Assembly: GCF_003058055.1 (NCBI RefSeq)
Contig: NZ_QBTZ01000001.1
Location: 1,676,501 to 1,740,500, forward strand
Direction of reading: 5' to 3'
DNA: 64,000 nucleotides
Source of the DNA: Acidovorax sp. 107
Lineage (GTDB): Bacteria > Pseudomonadota > Gammaproteobacteria > Burkholderiales > Burkholderiaceae_C
The notes under the pieces: generated by a model
Databases searched by the model: none
What the model was told of the DNA's origin: nothing
What the model saw: the letters and a program-made list of their open reading frames with translations, nothing else
Part shown: piece by piece, positions 36,504 to 46,163 of the stretch
How the letters are laid out: each line of letters begins with the position of its first letter
Position numbering within the stretch: the stretch's first letter is position 1
Made by a program: the position numbers and the translations under genes

Positions 36504-37394
36504 TCAGGCCAGGGTGTGCAGAGGGATGTCCTGCGCGACGGCCAGCGCATCAAGCTGCGCCCGGGTCTGGCTGCGCAAGAACGCCGCCACGGCGGCGTGG
36601 GTGGCGGGGGCGCGCAGCACCTGCGGGTCGCCCGTGGCAGGCAGGCCGGCGGCGACACACAGGCTGGCGGCAAAGTGCGGCTCCAGCGCGGCCACTGCCA
36701 CACGTCCATCGGCGCAGGGGTAGATGCGGTAGCCCGCGTGGTGGCCGCCCACGTCGCCGTCGGGGGTGGTCAGGCCCCAGTCCCGCGGCTGGGCCAGCCA
36801 GGCGGCGGCGTCGGCCAGCGCCACTTCGATGCACACGCCGCCGCCGGTGTGGGCACGCTCCAGCAGGGCCTGCAGCACGGCCTCGCTGGCCATCAGGGCG
36901 CCGCCCATGTCGGCGTAGAGCGTGGGCGGCATGTCGGTGCCCGTCACCAGGCCAGCGTCGGCCAGGTAGGTGAGGTCGTGGCCGGGCTCCTCGGCCCGCT
37001 CTGCCGCTGCGCCCACGATGCGCACCAGCGACAGGTGCGGATAGCGAGCCCGCAGCGCATCCCAGGAGAGGCCCAGCTTGGCCAGTGCCGAGGGGCGGAA
37101 GGAGGTGATCAGCACATCGGTGCGGGCCAGTTCGTCATGCAGCGTGGCCTGACCTTCGGGCGTCTTGAGGTGGGCGTGCACCACCCGCACGCCCTGGTGC
37201 AGCGTGGCATAGGCTGCGGGGCTGTAGATGCCCATGGGGTCGGCGCTGGGGTAGCCCGCTGGCGGTGGCGGCTCGAGCTTGGTGCATTCAGCCCCCATGC
37301 GCGCGCAGCGCATCAGGGCGGCAGGGCCCGGCAGGTTGAGCGCGAGGCTCAGGACGCGGACATTGCGCAGGGGCTGGGGCAGGGCGGTCGTCAT
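36504..37394 (-). CDS. CaiB/BaiF family CoA-transferase
   Basis: The 296-residue protein has N-terminal VRVLSLALNLPGPAALMRC, then the transferase aspartate in GHDLTYLADAG (about residue 145). It belongs to the class III formyl-CoA transferase / alpha-methylacyl-CoA racemase family but is shorter than the usual 380-420 residues, and the C-terminal portion looks abbreviated. It may use a different acyl substrate or act as an alpha-methylacyl-CoA racemase. It lies 16 bases upstream of the CSD-DUF1294 gene on the same strand. Confidence 0.85.
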   Translation of the reverse strand: MTTALPQPLRNVRVLSLALNLPGPAALMRCARMGAECTKLEPPPPAGYPSADPMGIYSPAAYATLHQGVRVVHAHLKTPEGQATLHDELARTDVLITSFRPSALAKLGLSWDALRARYPHLSLVRIVGAAAERAEEPGHDLTYLADAGLVTGTDMPPTLYADMGGALMASEAVLQALLERAHTGGGVCIEVALADAAAWLAQPRDWGLTTPDGDVGGHHAGYRIYPCADGRVAVAALEPHFAASLCVAAGLPATGDPQVLRAPATHAAVAAFLRSQTRAQLDALAVAQDIPLHTLA

Positions 37395-37507
37395 GGCGTG
37401 GGTTGTCTCGGTGTCGTGGTTTTGAATGGAAGGCGTGGCGCCGGAACTTCGTGGCGCGCACGGGCTCACTTCCTGCGTTATACATAATTTGTTACGCTCC
37501 CTGACCC

Positions 37508-38431
37508 ATGCAACGCAGAACCTCTTTGGCCGCCATCACCGGCCTGGCCGCCTTTCCGGGAGCTTTCGTGACCTCATCCCTGAGCAGCGCCGCCACGGCG
37601 CCCGCGCTGAAGGCGCTCAAGCCCTCGCCCCGCATGCCCGTGCTGTTCGTGGGCCACGGCAGCCCGATGAACGCCATCGAGGACAACGCCTGGCGCCGCA
37701 GCTGGCAGGCCGTGGGCGCAGAGCTGGCCGCGCGCGCGGTGCAGCCACAACTCATCCTTTGCGTGTCGGCCCACTGGCTCACGCGCGGTGGCTGGCAGCT
37801 GACCGGCATGGCCAACCCCAAGACGATCCACGACTTTGGCGGCTTCCCGCAAGCGCTGTTCGACCAGCAGTACCCCGCGCCCGGTGCGCCGCAGGTGGCG
37901 CGCAGCCTGGCCGCCGAACTGAAATCGCCCGCCACCGGAGCGGCCCTGGGGGTGGACGAGGGCGAGTGGGGTCTGGACCACGGTACCTGGTCGGTGCTCA
38001 AGCCCATGTTTCCCCAGGCGCAGATCCCGGTGATGCAGCTGAGCATGGACTACAGCCGCGCCCCGGCCGAACACTATGCGCTGGGTCAGCAGCTCAAAGG
38101 CCTGCGGGAGCGTGGCGTGCTCATCGTGGGCAGCGGCAACATCGTGCACAACCTGCGTGTCACGCGCCGTGGCACAGCCGCCAACGAGGCGTACGACTGG
38201 GCCACCGAGTTCGACACGGTGGTGCAGGAGCAGATCAAGAAGGGTCAGTTGGGTGCCTTGCAGGACTTCCAGAAGCTGGGTGCCGTGGCCCAACAGGCGC
38301 ATCCCACGCACGAGCACTATCTGCCGCTTCTGTATGCGGCGGGGGCGGTGCTGCCCACCGAAATGCCACGTTTCTTCAACACAGGCTACCAGTCGGCATC
38401 GATCTCGATGCGGTCGGTGCTGTGGGGGTGA
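37508..38431 (+). CDS. 4,5-DOPA dioxygenase extradiol-like protein (YgiD family)
   Basis: The 307-residue protein is a LigB-superfamily non-haem dioxygenase: PVLFVGHGSPMNAIEDN with the early His ligand, CVSAHWLTRGGW, DHGTWSVLKPMFP and VGSGNIVHNLR with later ligands. It matches the YgiD/4,5-DOPA extradiol dioxygenase family, which normally uses Zn2+ or Fe2+. The N-terminus MQRRTSLAAITGLAAFPGA carries an RR pair and could be a Tat-type signal. The physiological catechol is unknown. It is divergent from the CoA-transferase. Confidence 0.88.
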   Translation: MQRRTSLAAITGLAAFPGAFVTSSLSSAATAPALKALKPSPRMPVLFVGHGSPMNAIEDNAWRRSWQAVGAELAARAVQPQLILCVSAHWLTRGGWQLTGMANPKTIHDFGGFPQALFDQQYPAPGAPQVARSLAAELKSPATGAALGVDEGEWGLDHGTWSVLKPMFPQAQIPVMQLSMDYSRAPAEHYALGQQLKGLRERGVLIVGSGNIVHNLRVTRRGTAANEAYDWATEFDTVVQEQIKKGQLGALQDFQKLGAVAQQAHPTHEHYLPLLYAAGAVLPTEMPRFFNTGYQSASISMRSVLWG

Positions 38432-38470
38432 TGGGTATCTGCCATTTACAACAGGTTGTTGTAAGAAGGC

Positions 38471-38531
38471 GCTTCTTTTTTGATAGCTGTCAGCGCATGT
38501 TTGTCTAGCGCTTGAGGCCAAAAACACCTGA
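38471..38531 (-). repeat. Dispersed hairpin repeat, copy G
   Basis: On the minus strand it reads GGCCTCAAGCGCTAGACAAA, a short loop, then GCGCTGACAGCTATCAAAAA. The core arms AGCGC/GCGCT are intact. It lies between the convergent dioxygenase and nucleotidyltransferase-like genes. Confidence 0.72.
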
Positions 38532-38561
38532 AAACCATCGACCGCAGCGATCAGGCGGCCA

Positions 38562-39164
38562 TCAGGCCGTGACGTGACCCGCCTGGATCGTCAGCCACGG
38601 CCAGCGTTCGCGGTAGCTCTGTGCCTTGGCTTCGAACAGTGGCAGATGCGGGCAGGCCGGGTTGGGTCGCATCAGCCCGGCATACAGTTCTTCCAGCCCG
38701 TAGGGTGCGTACAGCGTAGGTCCTTCGATGCCTGGGTCGGCGGCAGGCTGCAGGCCCACGCAGGTGCAGGGCACCAGAAAGCGCTCGATGCCATTGCGGG
38801 CCGATGTGAGGGGCGCATAGGGGTAGCCAAACCAGCGTTCGTACCAGAGGTGCACCCGGGCCTGGTTCTTGGCTTCGACGGTGATCGGCAGGTCGGCAAA
38901 GAGGGCCGTGACCCGGTCTTGCTCAGCCTGTTCGGCGGCTTCGGACAGGTCCGAGGCGTCGAAATAGAACAGGTCGTAGTCCCTGATGTTTGCCGTGGGC
39001 GCCAAGCCGGAGTGCAGGTTCCACACGGTCTGGAACAGGCATCCCGCCACCAACCAGGCGTCCGGCAGGCCCAGAAGTGGCAAACGCCCCAGAAGGGCCG
39101 CGTTGTGCGGGTTCTGGAGCGTTTCGCTCAAGAACCGGCGCCTCAGCGCCGCTTCTTCAGTCAG
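38562..39164 (-). CDS. Nucleotidyltransferase-like protein (DUF925 family)
   Basis: The product is about 200 residues. It has LLGLPDAWLVAGCLFQTVWN then IRDYDLFYFDASDL, the DxD-type metal motif of a predicted nucleotidyltransferase (DUF925, YjbM-like), and VHLWYERWFGYPYAPL with the conserved aromatic core. The biological substrate is unknown. There is no ATG: the best option is a CTG at 39164 just past the aminotransferase stop, with AAGG nine bases upstream, so the start is uncertain. It follows the aminotransferase directly and is likely co-transcribed. Confidence 0.75.
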   Translation of the reverse strand: MTEEAALRRRFLSETLQNPHNAALLGRLPLLGLPDAWLVAGCLFQTVWNLHSGLAPTANIRDYDLFYFDASDLSEAAEQAEQDRVTALFADLPITVEAKNQARVHLWYERWFGYPYAPLTSARNGIERFLVPCTCVGLQPAADPGIEGPTLYAPYGLEELYAGLMRPNPACPHLPLFEAKAQSYRERWPWLTIQAGHVTA

Positions 39165-39165
39165 C

Positions 39166-40374
39166 TCAGATGACCTTGGCAATGGCTTGGCAGACGTAGT
39201 CGATGTTCTTGCTGTTGAGCGCTGCCACGCACATGCGGCCGGTGTCGGTGCCGTACACGCCAAACTCGCTGCGCAGGCGCACCATTTGGTCCTTGGACAG
39301 GCCCGAGTAGCTGAACATGCCGATCTGGGTGGTGATGAAGGACATGTCCTTGCTCACGCCAGCAGCCCTCAGGCCATCGACCAGCTTCTGGCGCATGGCC
39401 TTGATGCGCACGCGCATTTCGCCCAGTTCCTTTTCCCACAGGGCGCGCAGCTCGGGGTTGCCCAGCACGGCGGCCACGATGGCGCCACCGTGGGTGGGTG
39501 GGTTGGAGTAGTTGGTGCGGATGGCGATCTTGAGCTGGCTCAGCACGCGGTCGGTTTCTTCCTTGGTGCTGCCGACCACGCTCAGGGCGCCCACGCGCTC
39601 GCCGTAGAGGCTGAAGCTCTTGGAGAAGCTGGTGGAGACAAAGATGTTCAGGCCAGCGGCCACGAACTTGGCGATCACGGCGCCGTCTTCGGCGATGCCG
39701 TAGCCAAAGCCTTGGTAGGCCATGTCCAGGAAGGCGGTGAGGTTGCGTTCCTTCACCACGGCAATCACTTGTTCCCACTGAGCGGGAGTGATGTCGTAGC
39801 CGGTGGGGTTGTGGCAGCAGGCGTGCAGCAACACGATGGTGCCGGCAGCAGCGGCCTTCAGCTTAGCCAGCATGCCGTCGAAGTTGATGCCGCCCAGGCC
39901 GCCGTTGGCGCTCTGGTCAAAGTAGGGGTAGGTATCGACGGGGAAGCCGGCGTTGGTGAACAGCGCGCGGTGGTTTTCCCAGCTGGGGTCGGAGATCAGC
40001 ACGGTGGCGTTGGGGCTGATCTTCTTGAGGAAGTCGGCGCCGATCTTCAGGCCGCCAGTGCCGCCGATGGCTTGCACGGTGGCCACGCGGCCGCTCTTGA
40101 CCACGTCGGAGTCAGCGCCAAAAACGAGGCCCTTCACCGCAGCGTCGTAGGCGGCGATACCGTCGATGGGCAGATAGCCGCGGGCGGTGGGCTTTTCCAT
40201 CATGGTCTTTTCAGCGGCCTGCACGCATTGCAGAAGGGGCAGCTTGCCGTTGTCGTCGAAATAAACACCTACGCCCAAGTTGACCTTGTTGGGGTTGGTG
40301 TCGGCGTTGAATTGCTCGTTGAGTCCCAGGATGGGGTCGCGGGGGGCCATTTCGACGGCGGTGAACAGAGACAT
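39166..40374 (-). CDS. tyrB: Aromatic amino acid aminotransferase (AspC/TyrB family)
   Basis: The 402-residue PLP enzyme of class Ialpha has VNLGVGVYFDDNGKLP near the N-terminus, AIGGTGGLK (PLP phosphate), NPTGYDI, FLDMAYQGF (D217) and Schiff-base lysine SFSKSFSLYGERVG (K252). The C-terminal arginine region GRMCVAALN binds the substrate carboxylate. It interconverts aspartate and aromatic amino acids with 2-oxoglutarate; TyrB is preferred over AspC by resemblance, not by test. It is divergent from uvrB. Confidence 0.9.
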   Translation of the reverse strand: MSLFTAVEMAPRDPILGLNEQFNADTNPNKVNLGVGVYFDDNGKLPLLQCVQAAEKTMMEKPTARGYLPIDGIAAYDAAVKGLVFGADSDVVKSGRVATVQAIGGTGGLKIGADFLKKISPNATVLISDPSWENHRALFTNAGFPVDTYPYFDQSANGGLGGINFDGMLAKLKAAAAGTIVLLHACCHNPTGYDITPAQWEQVIAVVKERNLTAFLDMAYQGFGYGIAEDGAVIAKFVAAGLNIFVSTSFSKSFSLYGERVGALSVVGSTKEETDRVLSQLKIAIRTNYSNPPTHGGAIVAAVLGNPELRALWEKELGEMRVRIKAMRQKLVDGLRAAGVSKDMSFITTQIGMFSYSGLSKDQMVRLRSEFGVYGTDTGRMCVAALNSKNIDYVCQAIAKVI

Positions 40375-40479
40375 GAAAATCCTTGAAAGGTTGTCAGTAG
40401 CGAAGAATCCGGGCGTGGTGTACTGTGCCGGGTTAAGCCGATTTTAACGGCCCGCCCATCCCACTCGTTGACCGCCCCC

Positions 40480-42570
40480 ATGCCGGATCTCACAGAAGTC
40501 ATAACTGAAAAGCAAGACGGCGAGTTCGTCAGCTTCCCCCATTCCCCGTTTGAACTGTTCCAGCCTTACCCGCCTGCGGGCGACCAGCCCGAGGCCATCA
40601 ACAAGTTGGTGGAGGGGCTGAATGACGGCGAGACCTTCCAGACGTTGCTGGGTGTGACGGGCTCGGGCAAGACCTTCACCATGGCCAATGTGATCGCACG
40701 CATGGGCCGCCCAGCCATCGTGTTCGCGCCCAACAAGACGCTGGCTGCACAGCTGTACAGCGAGTTCCGCGAGTTCTTCCCCAAGAACGCCGTCGAATAC
40801 TTCGTGAGCTACTACGACTACTACCAGCCAGAGGCTTATGTGCCCCAGCGGGATCTGTTCATCGAGAAGGACAGCGCGATCAACGAGCACATCGAGCAGA
40901 TGCGCCTGAGTTGCACCAAGAGCCTGATGGAACGGCAAGACGTGGTCATCGTGGCCACCGTGTCCGCCATCTACGGCATTGGCGAGCCTGAGAGCTACCA
41001 CCGCATGGTGATGACGCTGCGCACCGGCGACAAGCTGGGCCAGCGGGATGTGATCGCGCAGCTGATCCGCATGCAGTACCAGCGCAACGAGGCAGATTTC
41101 AGCCGGGGCAAGTTCCGCGTGCGGGGCGACACCATCGATGTGTTCCCCGCCGAACACTCGGAGCTGGCCATCCGCATCGAGCTGTTTGATGACGAGATCG
41201 AGAGCCTGCAGCTGTTCGACCCCCTCACGGGGCGCGTCAAGCAGAAGATTCCGCGCTTTACCGTGTACCCCAGCAGCCACTACGTCACGCCGCGCGACAA
41301 GGTGCTGGCGGCGGTGGAGACCATCAAGATCGAACTGGCCGAGCGCCTGAAGCAGCTGGTGGCCGACGGCAAGCTGGTAGAGGCCCAGCGGCTGGAGCAG
41401 CGCACGCGGTTCGATCTGGAGATGCTCAGCGAGGTGGGGCACTGCAAGGGCATCGAGAACTACACGCGCCACCTGTCGGGCTCGGCGCCGGGCGACCCGC
41501 CCAGCACGCTGACCGACTACATGCCGAAGAACTCGCTGATGTTCCTGGACGAGAGCCACCAGATGATCGGGCAGCTCAGCGCCATGTACAACGGCGACCG
41601 AGCGCGCAAGACCACGCTGGTGGAGTATGGATTTCGCCTGCCCTCTGCCCTGGACAACCGGCCGCTCAAATTCGAAGAGTTCGAACAGCGCATGCGGCAG
41701 GTGATCTTTGTATCGGCCACACCCGCCGACTATGAAAAGACCCATTCAGGCCAGGTGGTGGACCAGGTGGTGCGCCCGACCGGATTGGTGGACCCCGTGG
41801 TAGAGGTGCGACCTGCCACCCATCAGGTGGATGATGTGCTGCAAGAAATACGCATTCGCGTTGAAAAGCATGAACGCGTACTCATTACCACCTTGACGAA
41901 GCGCATGGCGGAGCAGTTGACCGACTATCTGACGGACAACGGCGTGAAGGTGCGCTACTTGCATAGCGATGTAGATACCGTGGAGCGGGTGGAGATCATC
42001 CGTGACCTGCGCCTGGGGGCTTTCGATGTGCTGGTGGGCATCAACTTACTGCGCGAAGGGCTCGACATCCCTGAGGTGTCGCTCGTGGCCATCCTGGACG
42101 CGGACAAGGAGGGCTTTCTGCGCGCCGAGCGCAGCCTGATCCAAACCATAGGCCGCGCCGCGCGCAACCTGAACGGCCAGGCCATTCTGTACGCCGACCG
42201 AATGACGGATTCGATGAAAAAGGCCATGGGCGAGACGGAACGTCGGCGCATCAAGCAGATCGCATACAACGAGGCCCACGGAATCACACCGCGCAGCATT
42301 GTCAAGCGGGTACGAGACCTGATTGACGGGGTTTACAGCGAAAAGGCCGGCAAAGATGCCGAGCGGCTGGAACAGGAAGCCCTGCGGCGCGCCCAGGTGG
42401 AGGACATGTCCGAGAAGGACGTGGCGCGTGAGATCAAACGCCTGGAAAAGCTCATGCTGGAACATGCGCGCAATCTGGAGTTCGAGCAGGCAGCGCGGGT
42501 GCGTGACCAGTTGACACGGCTCAAGGACCAGGCGTTTGGCGCGCATGGCAGCGATTCAGTGGCCTTGTGA
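40480..42570 (+). CDS. uvrB: Excinuclease ABC subunit B
   Basis: The 696-residue protein is the DNA-damage verifier of nucleotide excision repair and a DEAD-type helicase-like ATPase. It has [16 protein letters not shown] (Walker A), the beta-hairpin region [16 protein letters not shown]-like LDESHQMIG, motif IV-VI elements with [14 protein letters not shown] and QTIGRAARN, and a C-terminal UvrC-binding UVR motif near [16 protein letters not shown]. The ATG at 40480 is used. A TTG four codons earlier is possible. Length is close to E. coli UvrB (673) with a 20-residue N-terminal extension. Confidence 0.95.
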   Translation: MPDLTEVITEKQDGEFVSFPHSPFELFQPYPPAGDQPEAINKLVEGLNDGETFQTLLGVTGSGKTFTMANVIARMGRPAIVFAPNKTLAAQLYSEFREFFPKNAVEYFVSYYDYYQPEAYVPQRDLFIEKDSAINEHIEQMRLSCTKSLMERQDVVIVATVSAIYGIGEPESYHRMVMTLRTGDKLGQRDVIAQLIRMQYQRNEADFSRGKFRVRGDTIDVFPAEHSELAIRIELFDDEIESLQLFDPLTGRVKQKIPRFTVYPSSHYVTPRDKVLAAVETIKIELAERLKQLVADGKLVEAQRLEQRTRFDLEMLSEVGHCKGIENYTRHLSGSAPGDPPSTLTDYMPKNSLMFLDESHQMIGQLSAMYNGDRARKTTLVEYGFRLPSALDNRPLKFEEFEQRMRQVIFVSATPADYEKTHSGQVVDQVVRPTGLVDPVVEVRPATHQVDDVLQEIRIRVEKHERVLITTLTKRMAEQLTDYLTDNGVKVRYLHSDVDTVERVEIIRDLRLGAFDVLVGINLLREGLDIPEVSLVAILDADKEGFLRAERSLIQTIGRAARNLNGQAILYADRMTDSMKKAMGETERRRIKQIAYNEAHGITPRSIVKRVRDLIDGVYSEKAGKDAERLEQEALRRAQVEDMSEKDVAREIKRLEKLMLEHARNLEFEQAARVRDQLTRLKDQAFGAHGSDSVAL

Positions 42571-42659
42571 CACAAGGGCGGGAGGACAGTGTGATGAAAA
42601 ATTACTATCACGTCGATTAATAACCAGTTGGTTTTTTAACCCGACAGAATCGATAGGGA

Positions 42660-42680
42660 TTTGTGTTATACTCACACAAA
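42660..42680. promoter_or_regulatory. Inverted repeat over a -10-like element upstream of iscR
   Basis: TTTGTGT and ACACAAA arms flank TATACTC, which contains a TATACT -10-like hexamer. This lies about 145 bases upstream of iscR in a 250-base gap, and is a plausible iscR operator/promoter. It does not clearly match the published type 1 or type 2 IscR consensus. Confidence 0.4.
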
Positions 42681-42821
42681 ATACTCAACAAAACAGCCCA
42701 GCGATGAAGGGCTCCGTGGCAGACAACTGTTCGGAGTAAGGGGCGGAGACGGTGCCTCGCTGACAAACAGTCAGCGCTGGCGGTTTCTTCAACGAACAAG
42801 CCTTAGCACAAGGAGCTTGCG

Positions 42822-43358
42822 ATGCGTCTCACAACCAAAGGCCGTTTTGCGGTCACCGCCATGATTGACCTGGCCCTGCGCCAGAACAACGGCCCCGTCA
42901 CGCTGGCTGCCATCAGCCAGCGCCAGCAGATTTCGCTTTCGTACCTGGAGCAACTCTTTGGCAAGCTGCGCCGCCACGAGCTGGTGGAGTCCACCCGCGG
43001 TCCCGGCGGCGGCTACACCCTGGCCCGCAAGGCCGGTGACATTACCGTGGCGGACATCATTGTGTCGGTGGACGAGCCCATCGACGCCACGCAATGCGGT
43101 GGCAAGGAAAACTGCCTGGGTGAAGCTGGCCGCTGCATGACGCACGAGCTGTGGGCCTCGCTCAACCAGCGCATGGTTGAGTTCCTGGATTCGGTCACGC
43201 TGCAAAAGCTCGTCGACGAGCAGCTCGCCAAGGGTGTGCAGATCGAGGACAAGCCGGTGGTGCGCCGTGCCATCTCCACGACCCCGGTGGTCAAGCCCAT
43301 TCGCGTGAATGCTCCGAACTCGGTGTTTGCGCTGGGTAACGTCTTCGCCAAATCCTGA
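42822..43358 (+). CDS. iscR: Fe-S cluster assembly transcriptional regulator IscR
   Basis: The 178-residue Rrf2-family protein has a winged helix (MRLTTKGRFAVTAMIDLAL, QQISLSYLEQLFGKLRRHEL) and the cluster cysteines in CGGKENCLGEAGRC (C-x5-C-x6-C). IscR binds a [2Fe-2S] cluster and represses the isc operon when cluster supply is good. AAGGAG precedes the ATG. It heads iscSUA-hscBA-fdx. Confidence 0.94.
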   Translation: MRLTTKGRFAVTAMIDLALRQNNGPVTLAAISQRQQISLSYLEQLFGKLRRHELVESTRGPGGGYTLARKAGDITVADIIVSVDEPIDATQCGGKENCLGEAGRCMTHELWASLNQRMVEFLDSVTLQKLVDEQLAKGVQIEDKPVVRRAISTTPVVKPIRVNAPNSVFALGNVFAKS

Positions 43359-43373
43359 TCTACGTTGCGTGGT

Positions 43374-43391
43374 GCTGACCCTGGGGTCAGC
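43374..43391. promoter_or_regulatory. Perfect palindrome between iscR and iscS
   Basis: GCTGACCC and GGGTCAGC flank two bases, all within the gap between iscR and iscS. It may fold as a short hairpin in the mRNA or act as a DNA site. E. coli separates iscR from iscSUA by processing in this gap (RyhB), but no sRNA is identified here. Confidence 0.5.
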
Positions 43392-43473
43392 GCTGCCCTG
43401 ACCGCGTTGTAATCGTTTTCTTGTTTGTTCTGCCTCTTCTGTTTGCCAGCCAGAACCTTTTACTGAGCCAGCC

Positions 43474-44694
43474 ATGGACATGACCCCGCACTTCCCCATC
43501 TATCTCGACTATGGCGCCACCACGCCGGTAGACCCCCGCGTGGTGGACGCCATGATCCCGTGGTTGCGTGAGCACTTCGGCAATCCGGCATCGCGTAGCC
43601 ACGCATGGGGCTGGGAGGCCGAAGAGGCGGTGGAAAAAGCGCGTGTGCAGGTGGCTGACCTGATCGGTGCCGACCCCCGCGAAATCGTCTGGACCAGTGG
43701 TGCGACCGAGTCCATCAACCTGGCTTTGAAGGGCGCTGCGCATTTCTACAAAGGCAAGGGCAAGCACCTCATCACGCTCAAGACCGAGCACAAGGCCGTG
43801 CTGGACACCATGCGCGAGCTGGAGCGCCAAGGCTTTGAAGCCACCTACCTCGATGTGCAGGAAGACGGCTTGGTCAACATGGATGCCCTGAAGGCCGCCA
43901 TCCGCCCCGACACCGTGCTGATCAGCATCCTGTTCGTGAACAACGAAATTGGTGTGATCCAGGACATCCCCGCCATCGGCGCGCTGTGCCGCGAAAAGGG
44001 CATCCTGCTGCATGTGGATGCCGCACAGGCCACCGGCCGTGTCGAGATTGACATGAATGTTTTGCCCATCGACCTGATGAGCATGACCGCCCACAAGACC
44101 TATGGCCCCAAGGGCATTGGTGCTCTGTATGTGCGCCGCAAGCCCCGCGTGCGCCTGGAAGCCCAGATGCACGGTGGCGGCCATGAACGCGGCATGCGTT
44201 CGGGCACCTTGCCCACGCACCAGATCGTGGGCATGGGCGAGGCCTTCCGCATCGCCAAGGAAGAAATGGCCGAGAGCAACGCCAAGGCCAAGGCACTGCA
44301 GCAGCGCCTGCTGGACGGCCTCAAGGACATCGAACAGGTCTACATCAACGGCAGTCTGGAGCGCCGTGTGCCGCAGAACCTGAACATGAGTTTCAACTTC
44401 GTCGAAGGCGAATCGCTCATCATGGGCATCAAGGGCCTGGCGGTGTCGTCGGGTTCGGCCTGTACCTCTGCCAGCCTGGAGCCCAGCTATGTGCTGCGCG
44501 CGTTGGGCCGCAGTGACGAGCTGGCGCACAGCAGCCTGCGCATGACCATCGGCCGTTTCACGACCGAAGAAGAGATCGACTACGCCATCTCCACCATCCG
44601 CGAGAATGTGGCCCGCCTGCGCGAGCTGAGCCCGCTTTGGGAGATGTACAAGGACGGCATCGACATCAGCACCATCCAGTGGGCTGCTCACTGA
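43474..44694 (+). CDS. iscS: Cysteine desulfurase IscS
   Basis: The 406-residue class V PLP aminotransferase-type enzyme supplies sulfur for clusters and tRNA. It has the N-terminal [23 protein letters not shown] (His stacked on PLP), [11 protein letters not shown] (Asp), the Schiff-base lysine in [15 protein letters not shown], and the mobile persulfide loop [14 protein letters not shown]. Length is close to E. coli IscS (404). An ATG two codons in is an alternative start. Confidence 0.95.
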   Translation: MDMTPHFPIYLDYGATTPVDPRVVDAMIPWLREHFGNPASRSHAWGWEAEEAVEKARVQVADLIGADPREIVWTSGATESINLALKGAAHFYKGKGKHLITLKTEHKAVLDTMRELERQGFEATYLDVQEDGLVNMDALKAAIRPDTVLISILFVNNEIGVIQDIPAIGALCREKGILLHVDAAQATGRVEIDMNVLPIDLMSMTAHKTYGPKGIGALYVRRKPRVRLEAQMHGGGHERGMRSGTLPTHQIVGMGEAFRIAKEEMAESNAKAKALQQRLLDGLKDIEQVYINGSLERRVPQNLNMSFNFVEGESLIMGIKGLAVSSGSACTSASLEPSYVLRALGRSDELAHSSLRMTIGRFTTEEEIDYAISTIRENVARLRELSPLWEMYKDGIDISTIQWAAH

Positions 44695-44733
44695 TTCCGC
44701 ACAAATTCTGGACGTATTGAAGAGGTACACATC

Positions 44734-45135
44734 ATGGCTTACTCAGACAAAGTGGTTGACCATTACGAAAACCCCCGCAACGTGGGTTCGTTCGACAAGG
44801 GCGACGATTCAGTGGGCACCGGCATGGTGGGCGCGCCCGCCTGCGGCGACGTGATGAAGCTGCAGATCAAGGTGAACCCCGAAACCGGCGTGATCGAAGA
44901 CGCTCGCTTCAAGACCTACGGCTGTGGCTCGGCCATTGCCTCGTCGTCGCTGGTGACCGAGTGGGTCAAGGGCAAGACGCTGGATGAAGCCGCAGCGCTC
45001 AAGAACAGCGAGATTGCCGAAGAACTGGCTTTGCCGCCGGTCAAGATCCACTGTTCCATCCTGGCCGAAGACGCCATCAAGGCTGCTGTGCTCGACTACA
45101 AGACCAAGCACGCCACCACGGCCACTGCCGCCTGA
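44734..45135 (+). CDS. iscU: Fe-S cluster scaffold protein IscU
   Basis: The 133-residue scaffold has the three cluster cysteines at about C37 (GAPACGD), C64 (TYGCGSA) and C107 (KIHCSIL), the active aspartate in the first motif, and LPPVK near residues 100-104, which is the HscA recognition motif. It assembles [2Fe-2S] clusters with IscS and delivers them through HscA/HscB. The Ala-rich tail (TTATAA) is ordinary. AGAGG precedes the ATG. Confidence 0.95.
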   Translation: MAYSDKVVDHYENPRNVGSFDKGDDSVGTGMVGAPACGDVMKLQIKVNPETGVIEDARFKTYGCGSAIASSSLVTEWVKGKTLDEAAALKNSEIAEELALPPVKIHCSILAEDAIKAAVLDYKTKHATTATAA

Positions 45136-45160
45136 TTGTTTGACAGATAGATCGAGAGAC

Positions 45161-45484
45161 ATGGCCATTACGCTGACAGAAGCTGCAGCCCGGCACGTCA
45201 ACCGGTACCTTGCCCGCCGTGGCAAGGGGTTGGGCGTGCGTCTGGGGGTCAAGACGACCGGCTGCTCGGGGCTTGCCTACAAGCTGGAGTATGTGGACAC
45301 GAGTGAGCCCGAAGACATCGTGTTTGAGAACCACGGCGTCAAGGTGCTCATCGACCCCAAGAGCCTGGCCTACATTGACGGCACAGAGCTGGACTTCGTG
45401 CGTGAAGGCCTGAACGAAGGCTTCAAGTTCAATAACCCCAACGAGCGGGACCGCTGCGGTTGTGGGGAGAGCTTCCGCGTCTGA
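45161..45484 (+). CDS. iscA: Fe-S cluster assembly protein IscA
   Basis: The 107-residue A-type carrier has its three conserved cysteines in TTGCSGLAY and RCGCGESF. Length is identical to E. coli IscA (107). It accepts and hands over iron or [2Fe-2S]/[4Fe-4S] clusters. The ATG at 45161 is preceded by GAGAGAC. It is followed by a hairpin before hscB. Confidence 0.95.
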   Translation: MAITLTEAAARHVNRYLARRGKGLGVRLGVKTTGCSGLAYKLEYVDTSEPEDIVFENHGVKVLIDPKSLAYIDGTELDFVREGLNEGFKFNNPNERDRCGCGESFRV

Positions 45485-45507
45485 GCGCCCTTCGTTGATG
45501 TCACACC

Positions 45508-45543
45508 AAACCGCCAACGCGTTCTGTGCTGGCGGTTTTTTCT
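45508..45543 (+). terminator. Intrinsic terminator between iscA and hscB
   Basis: AAACCGCCA pairs with TGGCGGTTT around a loop and leads into T6, a standard rho-independent terminator. It ends 25 bases before hscB, so iscRSUA may be separated from hscBA-fdx as a higher-output unit. Confidence 0.8.
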
Positions 45544-45567
45544 TGGACTTCCTTCTCGCCACTGCGA

Positions 45568-46086
45568 ATGAACCTGCAATCTGACGACTTCGAACTGTTT
45601 GGCCTGGAACGCCGCTTTGCGCAGGAGCGCAGCGCTATCGATGCGCGCTGGAAAGAGCTGCAGCGCGAAGCCCACCCCGACAAGTTCGCTGCGCAAGGCG
45701 CCGCGGCGCAGCGCGTGGCCATGCAGTGGTCCGTGCGCATCAATGAAGCCTACCAGCGCCTGAAGGATCCGATGTGCCGTGCGGCCTACTTGTGCGAACT
45801 GCACGGTGCGCCCATCCGTGCCGAAGACAATACCGCCATGCCCGCTGCCTTTCTGATGCAGCAAATGGAGTGGCGTGAAGCGCTGGAAGACGCCCGTGCC
45901 GACAGCGCGCTGGACGTGCTGGATGATGAGGTAGAGCAAGCCCGCCGTGCCGCCCTGGCGCAGTGCGAGCAACTCATCGACCAGCAGCAGGACTATGCGG
46001 GCGCAGCCCGTCAGGTCAGAGCCCTCATGTTCATTGCGCGATTTGCCGACGACATTGAGCGTCGCCGCGAGCAACTGGGACAATAG
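45568..46086 (+). CDS. hscB: Fe-S co-chaperone HscB
   Basis: The 172-residue J-domain co-chaperone has the HPDKF motif (HPDKFAAQG), the type III J-domain surroundings (RWKELQREAHPDKF), and a C-terminal helical domain with EWREALEDARAD that binds IscU. Length matches E. coli HscB (171). It recruits IscU to HscA and stimulates ATP hydrolysis. The start at 45568 begins at MNLQSDDFELFGL. Confidence 0.93.
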   Translation: MNLQSDDFELFGLERRFAQERSAIDARWKELQREAHPDKFAAQGAAAQRVAMQWSVRINEAYQRLKDPMCRAAYLCELHGAPIRAEDNTAMPAAFLMQQMEWREALEDARADSALDVLDDEVEQARRAALAQCEQLIDQQQDYAGAARQVRALMFIARFADDIERRREQLGQ

Positions 46087-46163
46087 GGCGGTTTTGCATT
46101 CCCCTGGACCCCCTCGCGTGCTGATGCGATGGCGGGCTCCACCACGTAGAGATCCGAAATTCC

